DNA of 64,000 nucleotides from Persicaria tinctoria (Eukaryota; Streptophyta; Magnoliopsida; Caryophyllales; Polygonaceae): the NCBI GenBank assembly GCA_037127255.1, contig JBANSL010000001.1:35579001-35643000 (forward strand), written 5' to 3'. This document shows, in pieces, positions 6,878 to 19,800 of the stretch (positions are counted from its first letter, which is position 1; every line of letters begins with the position of its first letter). The notes under the pieces are model-generated. The model ran no database searches, had not been told where the DNA came from, and worked only from the letters and a program-made list of their open reading frames with translations. The translations under genes were made by a program, and so were the position numbers.

Positions 6878-9800
6878 TTTACGTAAGTGCTTTGATTTGA
6901 GATTCCCGACGCGGAGTACGCTCCGGCGCTCTGAGTTTTGTGACAGGCGTGTCGATCCGGGAGACTAGAGCTCCCATTGGATTTCCGACGCGGAGCAAGC
7001 TCCAGCGTCCTAGGACTTAAGGAATGTTGATCTGGGAGACTAGTGCTTCAACCGGATTCCCGACATGGAGCAAGCTCCAGCGTCTTGGGACTTAGCGAAG
7101 TTGTTGATCCGAGAAGCTAGAGCTCCAACTGGATTCCTGACGCGAAGCAATTTCCAGCGTCTTGGAGCTTAACGAAGTTGTTGATCCGGGAGACTAGAGC
7201 TCCAACCGGATTCTCGATGCGGAGCAAGCTCCAGCGTCCTGTGACTTAACGAAGTTGTTGATCCGGGGGACTAGAGCTCCAACCGGATTCCCGACGTGGA
7301 GCAAGCTCCAGCGTCCTGGGTCTTAACGAAGTTGTTGATCCGAGAGACTAGAGCTCTGACCGAATTCCCGATGCGGAGCAAGCTCTAGCGTCTTGGGACT
7401 TAACGAAATTGTTGATCCGGGAGATTAGAGCTCCAACCGGATTCCCAACGTAGAGCGAGCTCCAGCGTTCTAGGTTTTAACGAAGTTGTTGATCCGGGAG
7501 ACTAGAGCTCCAACCGGACTCCCGGCGCGGAGCAAGCTCCAGCGTCCTTGGACTTAACAAGGTTGTTGATTCGGGAGACTAGAGATCCAACCGGATTCCC
7601 GATGAGGAGCGAGATCCAGCTTTCTGAAGTTGTTGATCCGGGAGACTAGAGCTCCAACCGGATTCCCGACACGGAGCGAGATCCAACGTTTTGGGTCTTA
7701 ACGAAGTTGTTGATCCGGGAGACTAAAGCTCCAACCGGACTCCCGGTGCGGAGCAAGCTCCAGCGTCGTGAGACTTAATGAAGTTGTTGATCCGGGAGAC
7801 TAGAGCTCTAACTGGATTCCCGACGGGGAGCCAGCTCTAGCGTCCTGGGTCTTAGCGAAGTTGTTGATCCGGGAGACTAGAGCTCCAACCGGATTCCCGA
7901 TACGGAGCAAGCTCCAGCGTCCTGGGACTTAACGAAGTTGTTGATCCGGGGGACTAGAGCACCAACCGGATTCCCGACGCGGAGGAAGCTCTAGCGTCCT
8001 GGGTCTTAACGAAGTTGTTGATCCGGGAGACTAGAGCTCCAACTGAATTCCCGACGCGGAGCAAGCTCCAGCGTCTTGGGACTTAACGAAGTTGTTGATC
8101 CGCGAGACTAGAGCTCCAACCGGATTCCCAACGCGGAGCGAGCTCCAGCGTTCTGGGTCTTAACGAAGTTGTTGATCCAGGAGAATAGAGCTCAAACCGG
8201 ACTCCCGGCGCGGAGCAAGCTCTAGCGTCCTGGGACTTAACGAAGTTGTTGATCCGGGAGACTAGAGATCCAACCGGATTCCCGACATGGATCGAGTTCC
8301 AGCGTTCTGAAGTTGTTGATCCGGGAGACTAGAGCTCCAACCGGACTCCCGGCGCGAAGCAAGCTCCTGCGTCCTGGGACTTAACGAAGTTGTTGATCCG
8401 GGAGACTAGAGCTCCAACTGGATTCCCGACACAGAGCGAGTTCCAGTGTTCTGGGTCTTAACGAAGTTGTTGATCCGGGAGACTAGAGCTCCAATCGGAC
8501 TCCCGGCGCGAAGCAAGCTCCAGCGTCCATGGACTTAACGAAGTTGTTGATCCTGGAGACTAGAAATCCAACCCGATTCCCGACATGGAGCGAGCTCCAG
8601 CGTTCTGAAGTTGTTGATCTGGGAGACTAGAGCTCCAACCGGACTCCTGGGGCGGAGCAAGCTCCTGCGTCCTGGGACTTAACGAAGTTGTTGATCCGGG
8701 AGACTAGAGCTCCAACCGGATTCCCGACACGGAGCGAGCTCCAGCGTTTTGGGAATTAACGAAGTTGTTGATCCGGGGGACTAGAGCTCCAACCGGATTC
8801 CCGACGTGGAGCAAGCTCCAACGTCCTGGGTCTTAACGAAGTTGTTGATCCGGGAGACTAGAGCTCCAACCGAATTCCCGACGCGGAGCAAGCACCAGCG
8901 TCTTGGGACTTAACGAAGTTTTTGATCCGGGAGACTAGAACTCCAACCGGATTCCCAACGTAGAGCGAGCTCCAGCGTTCTGGGTTTTAACGAAGTTGTT
9001 GATCCGGGAGACTAGAGCTCCAACCGGACTCCCGGCGCGGAGCAAGCTCCCGCGTCCTTGGACTTAACAAAGTTGTTGATTCGGGAGACTAGAGATCCAA
9101 CCGGATTCCCGACGTGGAGCGAGCTCCAGCTTTCTAAAGTGGTTGATCCGGGAGACTAGAGCTCCAACCGGATTCCCGACACGGAGCGAGATCAAACGTT
9201 TTGGGTCTTAACGAAGTTGTTGATCTGGGAGACTAAAGCTCCAACCGGACTCCCGGCGCGGAGGAAGCTCCAGCGTCGTGAGACTTAATGAAGTTGTTGA
9301 TCCGGGAGACTTGAGCTCCAACCGGATTCCCGATACGGAGCAAGCTCCCGCGTCCTGGGACTTAACGAAGTTGTTGATCCGGGGGACTAGAGCACCAACC
9401 GGATTCCCGATGCGGAAGAAGCTCCAGCGTCATGGGTCTTAACGAAGTTGTTGATCCGGGAGACTAGAGCTCCAACCGGATTCCCAACGCGGAGCGAGCT
9501 GCAGCGTTCTGGGTCTTAACGAAGTTGTTGATCCAGGAGAATAGAGCTCCAACCGGACTCCCGGCGCGGAGCAAGCTCTAGCGTCCTGGGACTTAACGAA
9601 GTTGTTGATCCGGGAGACTAGAGATCCAACCGGATTCCCGACATGGATCGAGTTCCAGCGTTCTGAAGTTGTTGATCCGGGAGACTAGAGCTCCAACCGG
9701 ACTCCCGGCGCGTATCAAGCTCCTGCGTCCTGGGACTTAACGAAGTTGTTGATTCGGGAGACTAGAGCTCCAACTGGATTCCCGACAAAGAGCGAGTTCC

Positions 9801-10869
9801 AGTGTTCTGGGTCTTAACGAAGTTGTTGATCCGGGAGACTAGAGCTCCACTCGGACTCCCGGCGCGAAGCAAGCTCCAGCGTCCATGGACTTAACGAAGT
9901 TTTTGATCCGGGAGACAAGAAATCCAACCGGATTCCCGACATGGAGCGAGCTCCAGCGTTCTGAAGTTGTTGATCTGGGAGACTAGAGCTCCAACCGGAC
10001 TCCCGGGGCGGAGCAAGCTCCTGCGTCCTGGGACTTAACGAAGTTGTTGATCCGGGAGACTAGAGCTCCAACCGGATTCCCGACACGGAGCGAGCTCCAG
10101 CGTTTTGGGAATTAACGAAGTTGTTGATCCGGGGGACTAGAGCTCCAACCGCATTCCCGACGTGGAGCAAGCTCCAACGTCCTGGGTCTTAACGAAGTTG
10201 TTGATCCGGGAGACTAGAGCTCCAACCGAATTCCCGTTGCGGAGCAAGCACCAGCGTCTTGGGACTTAACGAAGTTGTTGATCCGGGAGACTAGAGCTCC
10301 AACCGGATTCCCAACGTAGAGCGAGCTCCAGCGTTCTGGGTTTTAACGAAGTTGTTGATCCGGGAGACTAGAGATCCAACCGGATTCCCGACATGGATCG
10401 AGTTCCAGCATTCTGAAGTTGTTGATCCGGGAGACTAGAGCTCCAACCGGATTCCCAACGCGGAGCGAGCTCCAGCGTTCTGGGTCTTAACGAAGTTGTT
10501 GATCCAGGAGAATAGAGCTCCAACCGGACTCCCGGCGCGGAGCAAGCTCTAGCGTCCTGCGACTTAACGAAGTTGTTGATCCGGGAGACTAGAGATCCAA
10601 CCGGATTCCCGACATGGATCGAGTTCCAGCGTTCTGAAGTTGTTGATCCGGGAGACTAGAGCTCCAACCGGACTCCCGGCGCGAAGCAAGCTCCTGCGTC
10701 CTGGGACTTAACGAAGTTGTTGATTCGGGAGACTAGAGCTCCAACTGGATTCCCGACACAGAGCGAGTTCCAGTGTTCTGGGTCTTAACGAAGTTATTGA
10801 TCCGGGAGACTAGAGCTCCAATCGGACTCCCGGCGCGAAGCAAGCTCCAGCGTCCATGGACATAACGAA

Positions 10870-13800
10870 GTGGTTGATCCGGGAGACTAGAGCTCCAACC
10901 GGATTCCCGACACGGAGCGAGATCCAACGTTTTGGGTCTTAACGAAGTTGTTGATCTGGGAGACTAAAGCTCCAACCGGACTTCCGGCGCGGAGGAAGCT
11001 CTAGCGTCGTGAGACTTAATGAAGTTGTTGATCCGGGAGACTAGAGCTCCAACCGGATTCCCGATACGGAGCGAGCTCCAGCGTTTTGGGAATTAACGAA
11101 GTTGTTGATCCGGGGGACTAGAGCACCAACCGGATTCCCGACGCGGAAGAAGCTCCAGCGTCATGGGTCTTAACGAAGTTGTTGATCCGGGAGACTATAG
11201 CTCCATCCGAATTCCCGACGCGGAGCAAGCTCTAGCGTCTTGGGACTTAACGAAATTGTTGATCCGGGAGATTAGAGCTCCAACCGGATTCCCAACGTAG
11301 AGCGAGCTCCAGCGTTCTGGGTTTTAACGAAGTTGTTGATCCGGGAGACTAGAGCTCGAACCGGACTCCCGGCGCGGAGCAAGCTCCAGCGTCCTTGGAC
11401 TTAACAAAGTTGTTGATTCGGGAGACTAGAGATCCAACCGGATTCCCGACGAGGAGCGAGATCCAGCTTTCTGAAGTTGTTGATCCGGGAGACTAGAGCT
11501 CCAACCGGATTCCCGACACGGAGCGAGATCCAACGTTTTGGGTCTTAACGAAGTTGTTGATCCAGGAGACTAAAGCTCCAACCGGACTCCCGGTGCGGAG
11601 CAAGCTCCAGCGTCGTGAGACTTAATGAAGTTGTTGATCCGGGAGACTAGAGCTCTAACTGGATTCCCGACGGGGAGCCAGCTCTAGCGTCCTGGGTCTT
11701 AGCGAAGTTGTTGATCCGGGAGACTAGAGCTCCAACCGGATTCCCGATACGGAACAAGCTCCAGCGTCCCGGGACTTAACGAAGTTGTTGATCCGGGGGA
11801 CTAGAGCACCAACCAGATTCCCGACGCGGAGGAAGCTCTAGCGTCCTGGGTCTTAACGAAGTTGTTGATCCGGGAGACTAGAGCTCCAACTGAATTCCCG
11901 ACGCGGAGCAAGCTCCAACGTCTTGGGACTTAACGAAGTTGTTGATCCGGGAGACTAGAGCTCCAACCGGATTTCCAACGCGGAGCGAGCTCCAGCGTTC
12001 TGGGTCTTAACGAAGTTGTTGATCCAGGAGAATAGAGCTCCAACCGGACACCCTGCGCGGAGCAAGCTCTAGCGTCCTGGGACTTAACGAAGTTGTTGAT
12101 CCGGGAGACTAGAGATCCAACCGGATTCCCGACATGGATCGAGTTCCAGCGTTCTGAAGTTGTTGATCCGGGAGACTAGAGCTCCAACCGGACTCCCGGC
12201 GCGAAGCAAGCTCCTGCGTCCTGGGACTTAACGAATTTGTTGATCCGGGAGACTAGAGCTCCAACTGGATTCCCGACACAGAGCGAGTTCCAGCGTTCTG
12301 GGTCTTAACGAAGTTGTTGATCCGGGAGACTAGAGCTCCAATCGGACTCCCGGCGCGGAGCAAGCTCCAGCGTCCATGGACTTAAAGAAGTTGTTGATCC
12401 GGGAGACTAGAAATCCAACCGGATTCCCGACATGGAGCGAGCTCCAGCGTTCTGAAGTTGTTGATCTGGGAGACTAGAGCTCCAACCGGATTCCCGGGGC
12501 GGAGCAAGCTCCTGCGTCCTGGGACTTAACGAAGTTGTTGATCCGGGAGACTAGAGCTCCAACCGGATTCCCGACACGGAGCGAGCTCCAGCGTTTTGGG
12601 AATTAACGAAGTTGTTGATCCAGGGGACTAGAGCTCCAACCGGATTCCCGACGTGGAGCAAGCTCCAACGTCCTGGGTCTTAACGAAGTTGTTGATCCGG
12701 GAGACTAGAGCCCCAACCGAATTCCCTACGCGGAGCAAGCACCAGCGTCTTGGGACTTAACGAAGTTGTTGATCCGGGAGACTAGAGCTCTAACCGGATT
12801 CCCAACGTAGAGCGAGCTCCAGCGTTCTGGGTTTTAACGAAGTTGTTGATCCGGGAGACTAGAGCTCCAACCTGACTCCCGGCGCGGAGCAAGCTCCAGC
12901 GTCCTTGGACTTAACAAAGTTGTTGATTCGGGAGACTAGAGATCCAACCGGATTCCCGACGTGGTGCGAGCTCCAGCTTTCTGAAGTGGTTGATCCGGGA
13001 GACTAAAGCTCCAACCGGATTCCCGACACGGAGTGAGATCCAACGTTTTGGGTCTTAACGAAGTTGTTGATCTGGGAGACTAAAGCTCCAACCGGACTCC
13101 CGGCGCGGAGGAAGCTCCAGCGTCGTGAGACTTAATGAAGTTGTTGATCCGGGAGACTAGAGCTCTAACTGGATTCCCGACGCGGAGCCAGCTCTAGCGT
13201 CCTGGGTCTTTGCGAAGTTGTTGATCCGGGAGACTAGAGCACCAATCGGATTCCCGACGCGGAAGAAGCTCCAGCGTCATGGGTCTTAACGAAGTTGTTG
13301 ATCCGGGAGACTAGAGCTCCAACCGAATTCCCGACGCGGAGCAAGCTCCAGCGTCTTGGGACTTAACGAAGTTATTGATCCGGGAGACTAGAGCTCCAAC
13401 CGGATTCCCGACGCGGAGCGAGCTCCAGCGTTCTGGGTCTTAACGAAGTTGTTGATCCAGGAGAATAGAGCTCCAACCGGACTCCCGGCGCGGAGCAAGC
13501 TCTAGCGTCCTGGGACTTAACGAAGTTGTTGATCCGGGAGACTAGATCCAACCGGATTCCCGACATGGAGCGAGCTCCAGCGTTCTGAAGTTGTTGATCC
13601 GGGAGACTAGAGCTCCAACCTGACTCCCGGCGCGAAGCAAGCTCCCGCGTCCTGGGACTTAACGAAGTTGTTGATCCGGGAGACTAGAGATCCAACTGGA
13701 TTCCCGACACAGAGCGAGTTCCAGCGTTCTGGGTCTTAACGAAGTTGTTGATCCGGGAGACTAGAGCTCCAACCGGACTCCCGGCGCGAAGCAAGCTCCA

Positions 13801-16800
13801 GCGTCCATGGACTTAACGAAGTTGTTGATCCGGGAGACTAGAGATCCAACCGGATTCCCGACATGGAGCAAGCTCCAGCGTTCTGAAGTTGTTGATCTGG
13901 GAGACTAGAGCTCCAACCGGACACCCGAGGCGGAGCAAGCTCCTGCGTCCTTGGAATTAACGAAGTTGTAGATCCTGGAGACTAGAGCTCCAACCGGATT
14001 CCCGACACGGAGCGAGCTCCAGCGTTTTGGGTCTTAACGAAGTTGTTGATCCGGGAGACAAGAGCTCCAACCGGACTCCCGGCGCGAAGGAAGCTCCAAC
14101 GTCCTGAGACTTAACGAAGTTGTTGATCCGGGAGACTAGAGCTCTAACTGGATTCCCGACCCGGAGCCAGCTCCAGCGTCCTGGGTCTTAGCGAAGTTGT
14201 TGATCCGGGAGACTAGAGCTCCAACCGGATTCCTGATACGGAGCAAGCTCCAGCGTCCTGGGACATAACGAAGTTTTTGATTCGGGGGACTAGAGCACCA
14301 ACCGGATTCCCGACGCGGAGCAAGCTCCAGAGTCCTGGGTCTTAACGAAGTTGTTGATCCGGGAGACTAGAGCTCCAACCGCATTCCCGACGCGGTGCAA
14401 GCTCCAGGGTCCTGGGTCTTAACGAAGTTGTTAATCCGGGGGACTAGAGCTCCAACCGAATTCCCGACGCGGAGCAAGCACTAGCGTCTTGGGACTTAAC
14501 GAAGTTGTTGATCCGGGAGACTAGAGCTCCAACCAGATTCCCAACGTAGAGCGAGCTCCAGCGTTCTGGGTTTTAACGAAGTTGTTGATCCGGGAGACTA
14601 GAGCTCCAACCGGACTCCCGGCGCGGAGCAAGCTCCAGCGTCCTTGGACTTAACAAAGTTGTTGATTCGGGAGACTAGAGATCCAACCGGATTCCCGACG
14701 TGGAGCGAGCTCCAGCTTTCTGAAGTTGTTGATCCGGGAGACTAGAGCTCCAACCGGATTCCCGACACGGAGCGAGATCCAACGTTTTGGGTCTTAACGA
14801 AGTTTTTGATCCGGGAGACTAAAGCTCCAACCGGACTCCCGGCGCGGAGCAAGCTCCAGCGTCGTGAGACTTAATGAAGTTGTTGATCCGGGAGACTAGA
14901 GCTCCAACCGGATTCCCGATACGGAGCAAGCTCCAGCGTCCTAGGACTTAACGAAGTTGTTGATCCGGGGGACTAGAGCACCAACCGGATTCCCAACGCG
15001 GAGGAAGCTCCAGCGTCATGGGTCTTAACAAAGATGTTGATCCGGGAGACTAGAGCTACAACCGAATTCCCGACGCGGAGCAAGCTTCAGCGTCTTGGGA
15101 CTTAATGAAGTTGTTGATCCAGGAGACTAGAGCTCCAACCGGATTCCCGACGCGGAGCGAGCTCCAGCGTTCTGGGTCTTAACGAAGTTGTTGATCCAGG
15201 AGAATAGAGCTCCAACCGGACTCCCGGCGCGGAGCAAGCTCTAGCGTCCTGGGACTTAACGAAGTTGTTGATCCGCGAGACTGGAGATCCAACCGGATTC
15301 CCGACATGGAGCGAGCTCCAGCGTTCTGAAGTTGTTGATCCGGGAGACTAGAGCTCCAACCGAACTCCTAGCGCGAAGCAAGCTCCTGCGTCCTGGGACT
15401 TAACGAAGTTGTTGATCCGGGAGACTAGAGCTCCAACTGGATTCCCGACACAGAGCGAGTTCCAACGTTCTGGGTCTTAACGAAGTTGTTGATCCGGGGG
15501 ACTAGAGCTCCAACCGAATAACGTGGAGCAAGCACCAGCGTCTTGGGACTTAACGAAGTTGTTGATCCGGGAGACTAGAGCTCCAACCAGATTCCCAACG
15601 TAGAGCGAGCTCCAGCGTTATGGGTTTTAACGAAGTTGTTGATCCGGGAGACTAGAGCTCCAACCGGACTCCCGGCGCGGAGCAAGCTCCAGTGTCCTTG
15701 GACTTAACAAAGTTGTTGATTCGGGAGACTAGAGATCCAACCGGATTCCCGACGTGGAGCGAGCTCCAGCTTTCTGAAGTGGTTGATCCGGGAGACTAGA
15801 GCTCCAACCGGATTCCCGACACGGAGCGAGATCCAACGTTTTGGGTCTTAACGAAGTTGTTGATCTGGGAGACTAAAGCTCCAACCGGACTCCCGGCGCG
15901 GAGGAAGCTCCAGCGTCGTGAGACTTAATGAAGTTGTTGATCCGGGAGACTAGAGCTCCAACCGGATTCCCGATACGGAGCGAGCTCCAACGTTTTGGGA
16001 ATTAACGAAGTTGTTGATCCGGGGGACTAGAGCACCAACCGGATTCCCGACGCGGAAGAAGCTCCAGCGTCATGGGTCTTAACGAAGTTGTTGATCCGGG
16101 AGACTAGAGCTCCATCCGAATTCCCGACGCGGAGCAAGCTCTAGCATCTTGGGACTTAACGAAATTGTTGATCCGGGAGATTAGAGCTCCAACCGGATTC
16201 CCAACGTAGAGCGAGCTCCAGCGTTCTGGGTTTTAACGAAGTTGTTGATCCGGGAGACTAGAGCTCCAACCAGACGCCCGGCGCGGAGCAAGCTCCAGCG
16301 TCCTTGGACTTAACAAAGTTGATGATTCGGGAGACTAGAGATCCAACCGGATTCCCGACGAGGAGCGAGATCCAGCTTTCTGAAGTTGTTGATCCGGGAG
16401 ACTAGAGCTCCAACCGGATTCCCGACACGGATCGAGATCCAACGTTTTGGGTCTTAACGAAGTTGTTGATCCAGGAGACTAAAGCTCCAACCGGACTCCC
16501 GGTGCGGAGCAAGCTCCAACGTCGTGAGACTTAATGAAGTTGTTGATCCGGGAGACTAGAGCTCTAACTGGATTCCCGACGGGGAGCCAGCTCTAGCGTC
16601 CTGGGTCTTAGCGAAGTTGTTGATCCGGGAGACTAGAGCTCCAACCGGATTCCCGATACGGAACAAGCTCCAGCGTCCTAGGACTTAACGAAGTTGTTGA
16701 TCCGGGGGACTAGGGCACCAACCGGATTCCCGACGCGGAGGAAGCTCTAGCGTCCTGGGTCTTAACGAAGTTGTTGATCCGGCAGACTAGAGCTCCAACT

Positions 16801-19800
16801 GAATTCCAGACGCGGAGCAAGCTCCAACGTCTTGGGACTTAACGAAGTTGTTGATCTGGGAGACTAGAGCTCCAACCGGATTTCCAACGCGGAGCGAGCT
16901 CTAGCGTTCTGGGTCTTAACGAAGTTGTTGATCCAGGAGAATAGAGCTCCAACCGGACACCCTGCGCGGAGCAAGCTCTAGCGTCCTGGGACTTAACGAA
17001 GTTGTTGATCCGGGAGACTAGAGATCCAACCGGATTCCCGACATGGATCGAGTTCCAGCGTTCTGAAGTTGTTGATCCGAGAGACTAGAGCTCCAACCGG
17101 ACTCCCGACGCGAAGCAAGCTCCTGCGTCCTGGGACTTAACGAAGTTGTTGATCCGGGAGACTAGAGCTCCAACTGGATTCCCGACACAGAGCGAGTTCC
17201 AGCGTTCTGGGTCTTAACGAAGTTGTTGATCCGGGAGACTAGAGCTCCAATCGGACTCCCGGCGCGGAGCAAGCTCCAGCGTCCATGGACTTAAAGAAGT
17301 TGTTGATCCGGGAGACTAGAAATCCAACCGGATTCCCGACATGGAGCGAGCTCCAGCGTTCTGAAGTTGTTGATCTGGAAGACTAGAGCTCCAACCGGAT
17401 TCCCGGGGCGGAGCAAGCTCCTGCGTCCTGGGACTTAACGAAGTTGTTGATCCGGGAGACTAGAGCTCCAACCGGATTCCCGACGTGGAGCAAGCTCCAA
17501 CGTCCTGGGTCTTAACGAAGTTGTTGATCCGGGAGACTAGAGCCCCAACCGAATTCCCGACGCGGAGCAAGCACCAGCGTCTTGGGACTTAACGAAGTTG
17601 TTGATCCGGGAGACTAGAGCTCTAACCGGATTCCCAACGTAGAGCGAGCTCTAGCGTTCTGGGTTTTAACGAAGTTGTTGATCCGGGAGACTAGAGCTCC
17701 AACCAGACTCCCGGCGCGGAGCAAGCTCCAGCGTCCTTGGACTTAACAAAGTTGTTGATTCGGGAGACTAGAGATCCAACCGGATTCCCGACGTGGTGCG
17801 AGCTCCAGCTTTCTGAAGTGGTTGATCCGGGAGACTAAAGCTCCAACCGGATTCCCGACACGGAGCGAGATCCAACGTTTTGGGTCTTAACGAAGTTGTT
17901 GATCTGGGAGACTAAAGCTCCAACCGGACTCCCGGCGCGGAGGAAGCTCCAGCGTCGTGAGACTTAATGAAGTTGTTGATCCGGGAGACTAGAGCTCTAA
18001 CTGGATTCCCGACGCGGAGCCAGCTCTAGCGTCCTGGGTCTTTGCGAAGTTGTTGATCCGGGAGACTAGAGCTCCAACCGGATTCCCGATACGGAGCAAG
18101 CTCCAGCGTCCTGGGACTTAACGAATTTGTTGATCCGGGGGACTAGAGCACCAACCGGATTCCCGACGCGGAAGAAGCTCCAGCGTCATGGGTCTTAACG
18201 AAGTTGTTGATCCGGGAGACTAGAGCTCCAACCGAATTCCCGACGCGGAGCAAGCTCCAGCGTCTTGGGACTTAACGAAGTTATTGATCCGGGAGACTAG
18301 AGCTCCAACCGGATTCCCGACGCGGAGCGAGCTCCAGCGTTCTGGGTCTTAACGAAGTTGTTGATCCAGGAGAATAGAGCTCCAACCGGACTCCCGGCGC
18401 GGAGCAAGCTCTAGCGTCCTGGGACTTAACGAAGTTGTTGATCCGGGAGACTAGAGATCCAACCGGATTCCTGACATGGAGCGAGCTCCAGCGTTCTGAA
18501 GTTGTTGATCCGGGAGACTAGAGCTCCAACCGGACTCCCGGCGCGAAGCAAGCTCCTGTGTCCTGGGACTTAACGAAGTTGTTGATCCGGGAGACTAGAG
18601 ATCCAACTGGATTCCCGACACAGAGCGAGTTCCAGCGTTCTGGGTCTTAACGAAGTTGTTGATCCGGGAGACTAGAGCTCCAACCGGACTCCCGGCGCGA
18701 AGCAAGCTCCAGCGTCCATGGACTTAACGAAGTTGTTGATCCGGGAGACTAGAGATCCAACCGGATTCCCGACATGGAGCGAGCTCCAGCGTTCTGAAGT
18801 TGTTGATCTGGGAGACTAGAGCTCCAACCGGACACCCGGGGCGGAGCAAGCTCCTGCGTCCTTGGAATTAACGAAGTTGTAGATCCGGGAGACTAGAGCT
18901 CCAACCGGATTCCCGACACGGAGCGAGCTCCAGCGTTTTGGGTCTTAACGAAGTTGTTGATCCGGGAGACTAGAGCTCCAACCGGACTCCCGGCGCGAAG
19001 GAAGCTCCAACGTCCTGAGACTTAACGAAGTTGTTGATCCGGGAGACTAGAGCTCTAACTGGATTCCCGACCCGGAGCCAGCTCCAGCGTCCTGGGTCTT
19101 AGTGAAGTTGTTGATCCGGGAGACTAGAGCTCCAACCGGATTCCTGATACGGAGCAAGCTCCAGCGTCCTGGGACATAACGAAGTTGTTGATTCGGGGGA
19201 CTAGAGCACCAACCGGATTCCCGACGCGGAGCAAGCTCCAGAGTCCTGGGTCTTAACGAAGTTGTTGATCCGGGAGACTAGAGCTCCAACCGCATTCCCG
19301 ACGCGGTGCAAGCTCCAGGGTCCTGGGTCTTAACGAAGTTGTTAATCCGGGGGACTAGAGCTCCAACCGAATTCCCGACGCGGAGCAAGCACTAGCGTCT
19401 TGGGACTTAACGAAGTTGTTGATCCGGGAGACTAGAGCTCCAACCAGATTCCCAACGTAGAGCGAGCTCCAGCGTTCTGGGTTTTAACGAAGTTGTTGAT
19501 CCGGGAGACTAGAGCTCCAACCGGACTCCCGGCGCGGAGCAAGCTCCAGCGTCCTTGGACTTAACAAAGTTGTTGATTCGGGAGAGTAGAGATCCAACCG
19601 GATTCCCGACGTGGAGCGAGCTCCAGCTTTCTGAAGTTGTTGATCCGGGAGACTAGAGCTCCAACCGGATTCCCGACACGGAGCGAGATCCAACGTTTTG
19701 GGTCTTAACGAAGTTATTGATCCAGGAGACAAAAGCTCCAACCGGACTCCCGGCGCGGAGCAAGCTCCAGCGTCGTGAGACTTAATGAAGTTGTTGATCC

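Larger units (their letters stand above)
6250..6898. other. Bridge between retroelement debris and satellite; no recognised gene
   Basis: This is the only segment that is neither LTR-like nor satellite. It is moderately GC-rich, with a 13-T run at 6729-6741. A decamer GCTTCGGGAC occurs twice (6460s and 6520s). TTTAAAG near 6391 and the C/T-rich stretch after it could be a weak promoter or leader, perhaps the 5' end of another retroelement, but I cannot identify it. It contains the candidate spliced ORF described separately. Confidence 0.5.

Noticed and set aside
6250..6898. Ribosomal intergenic spacer feeding the tandem array
   Set aside because: No rRNA coding end or typical polymerase I start motif was recognised, and monomer and bridge do not resemble rDNA spacer sequence that I know.
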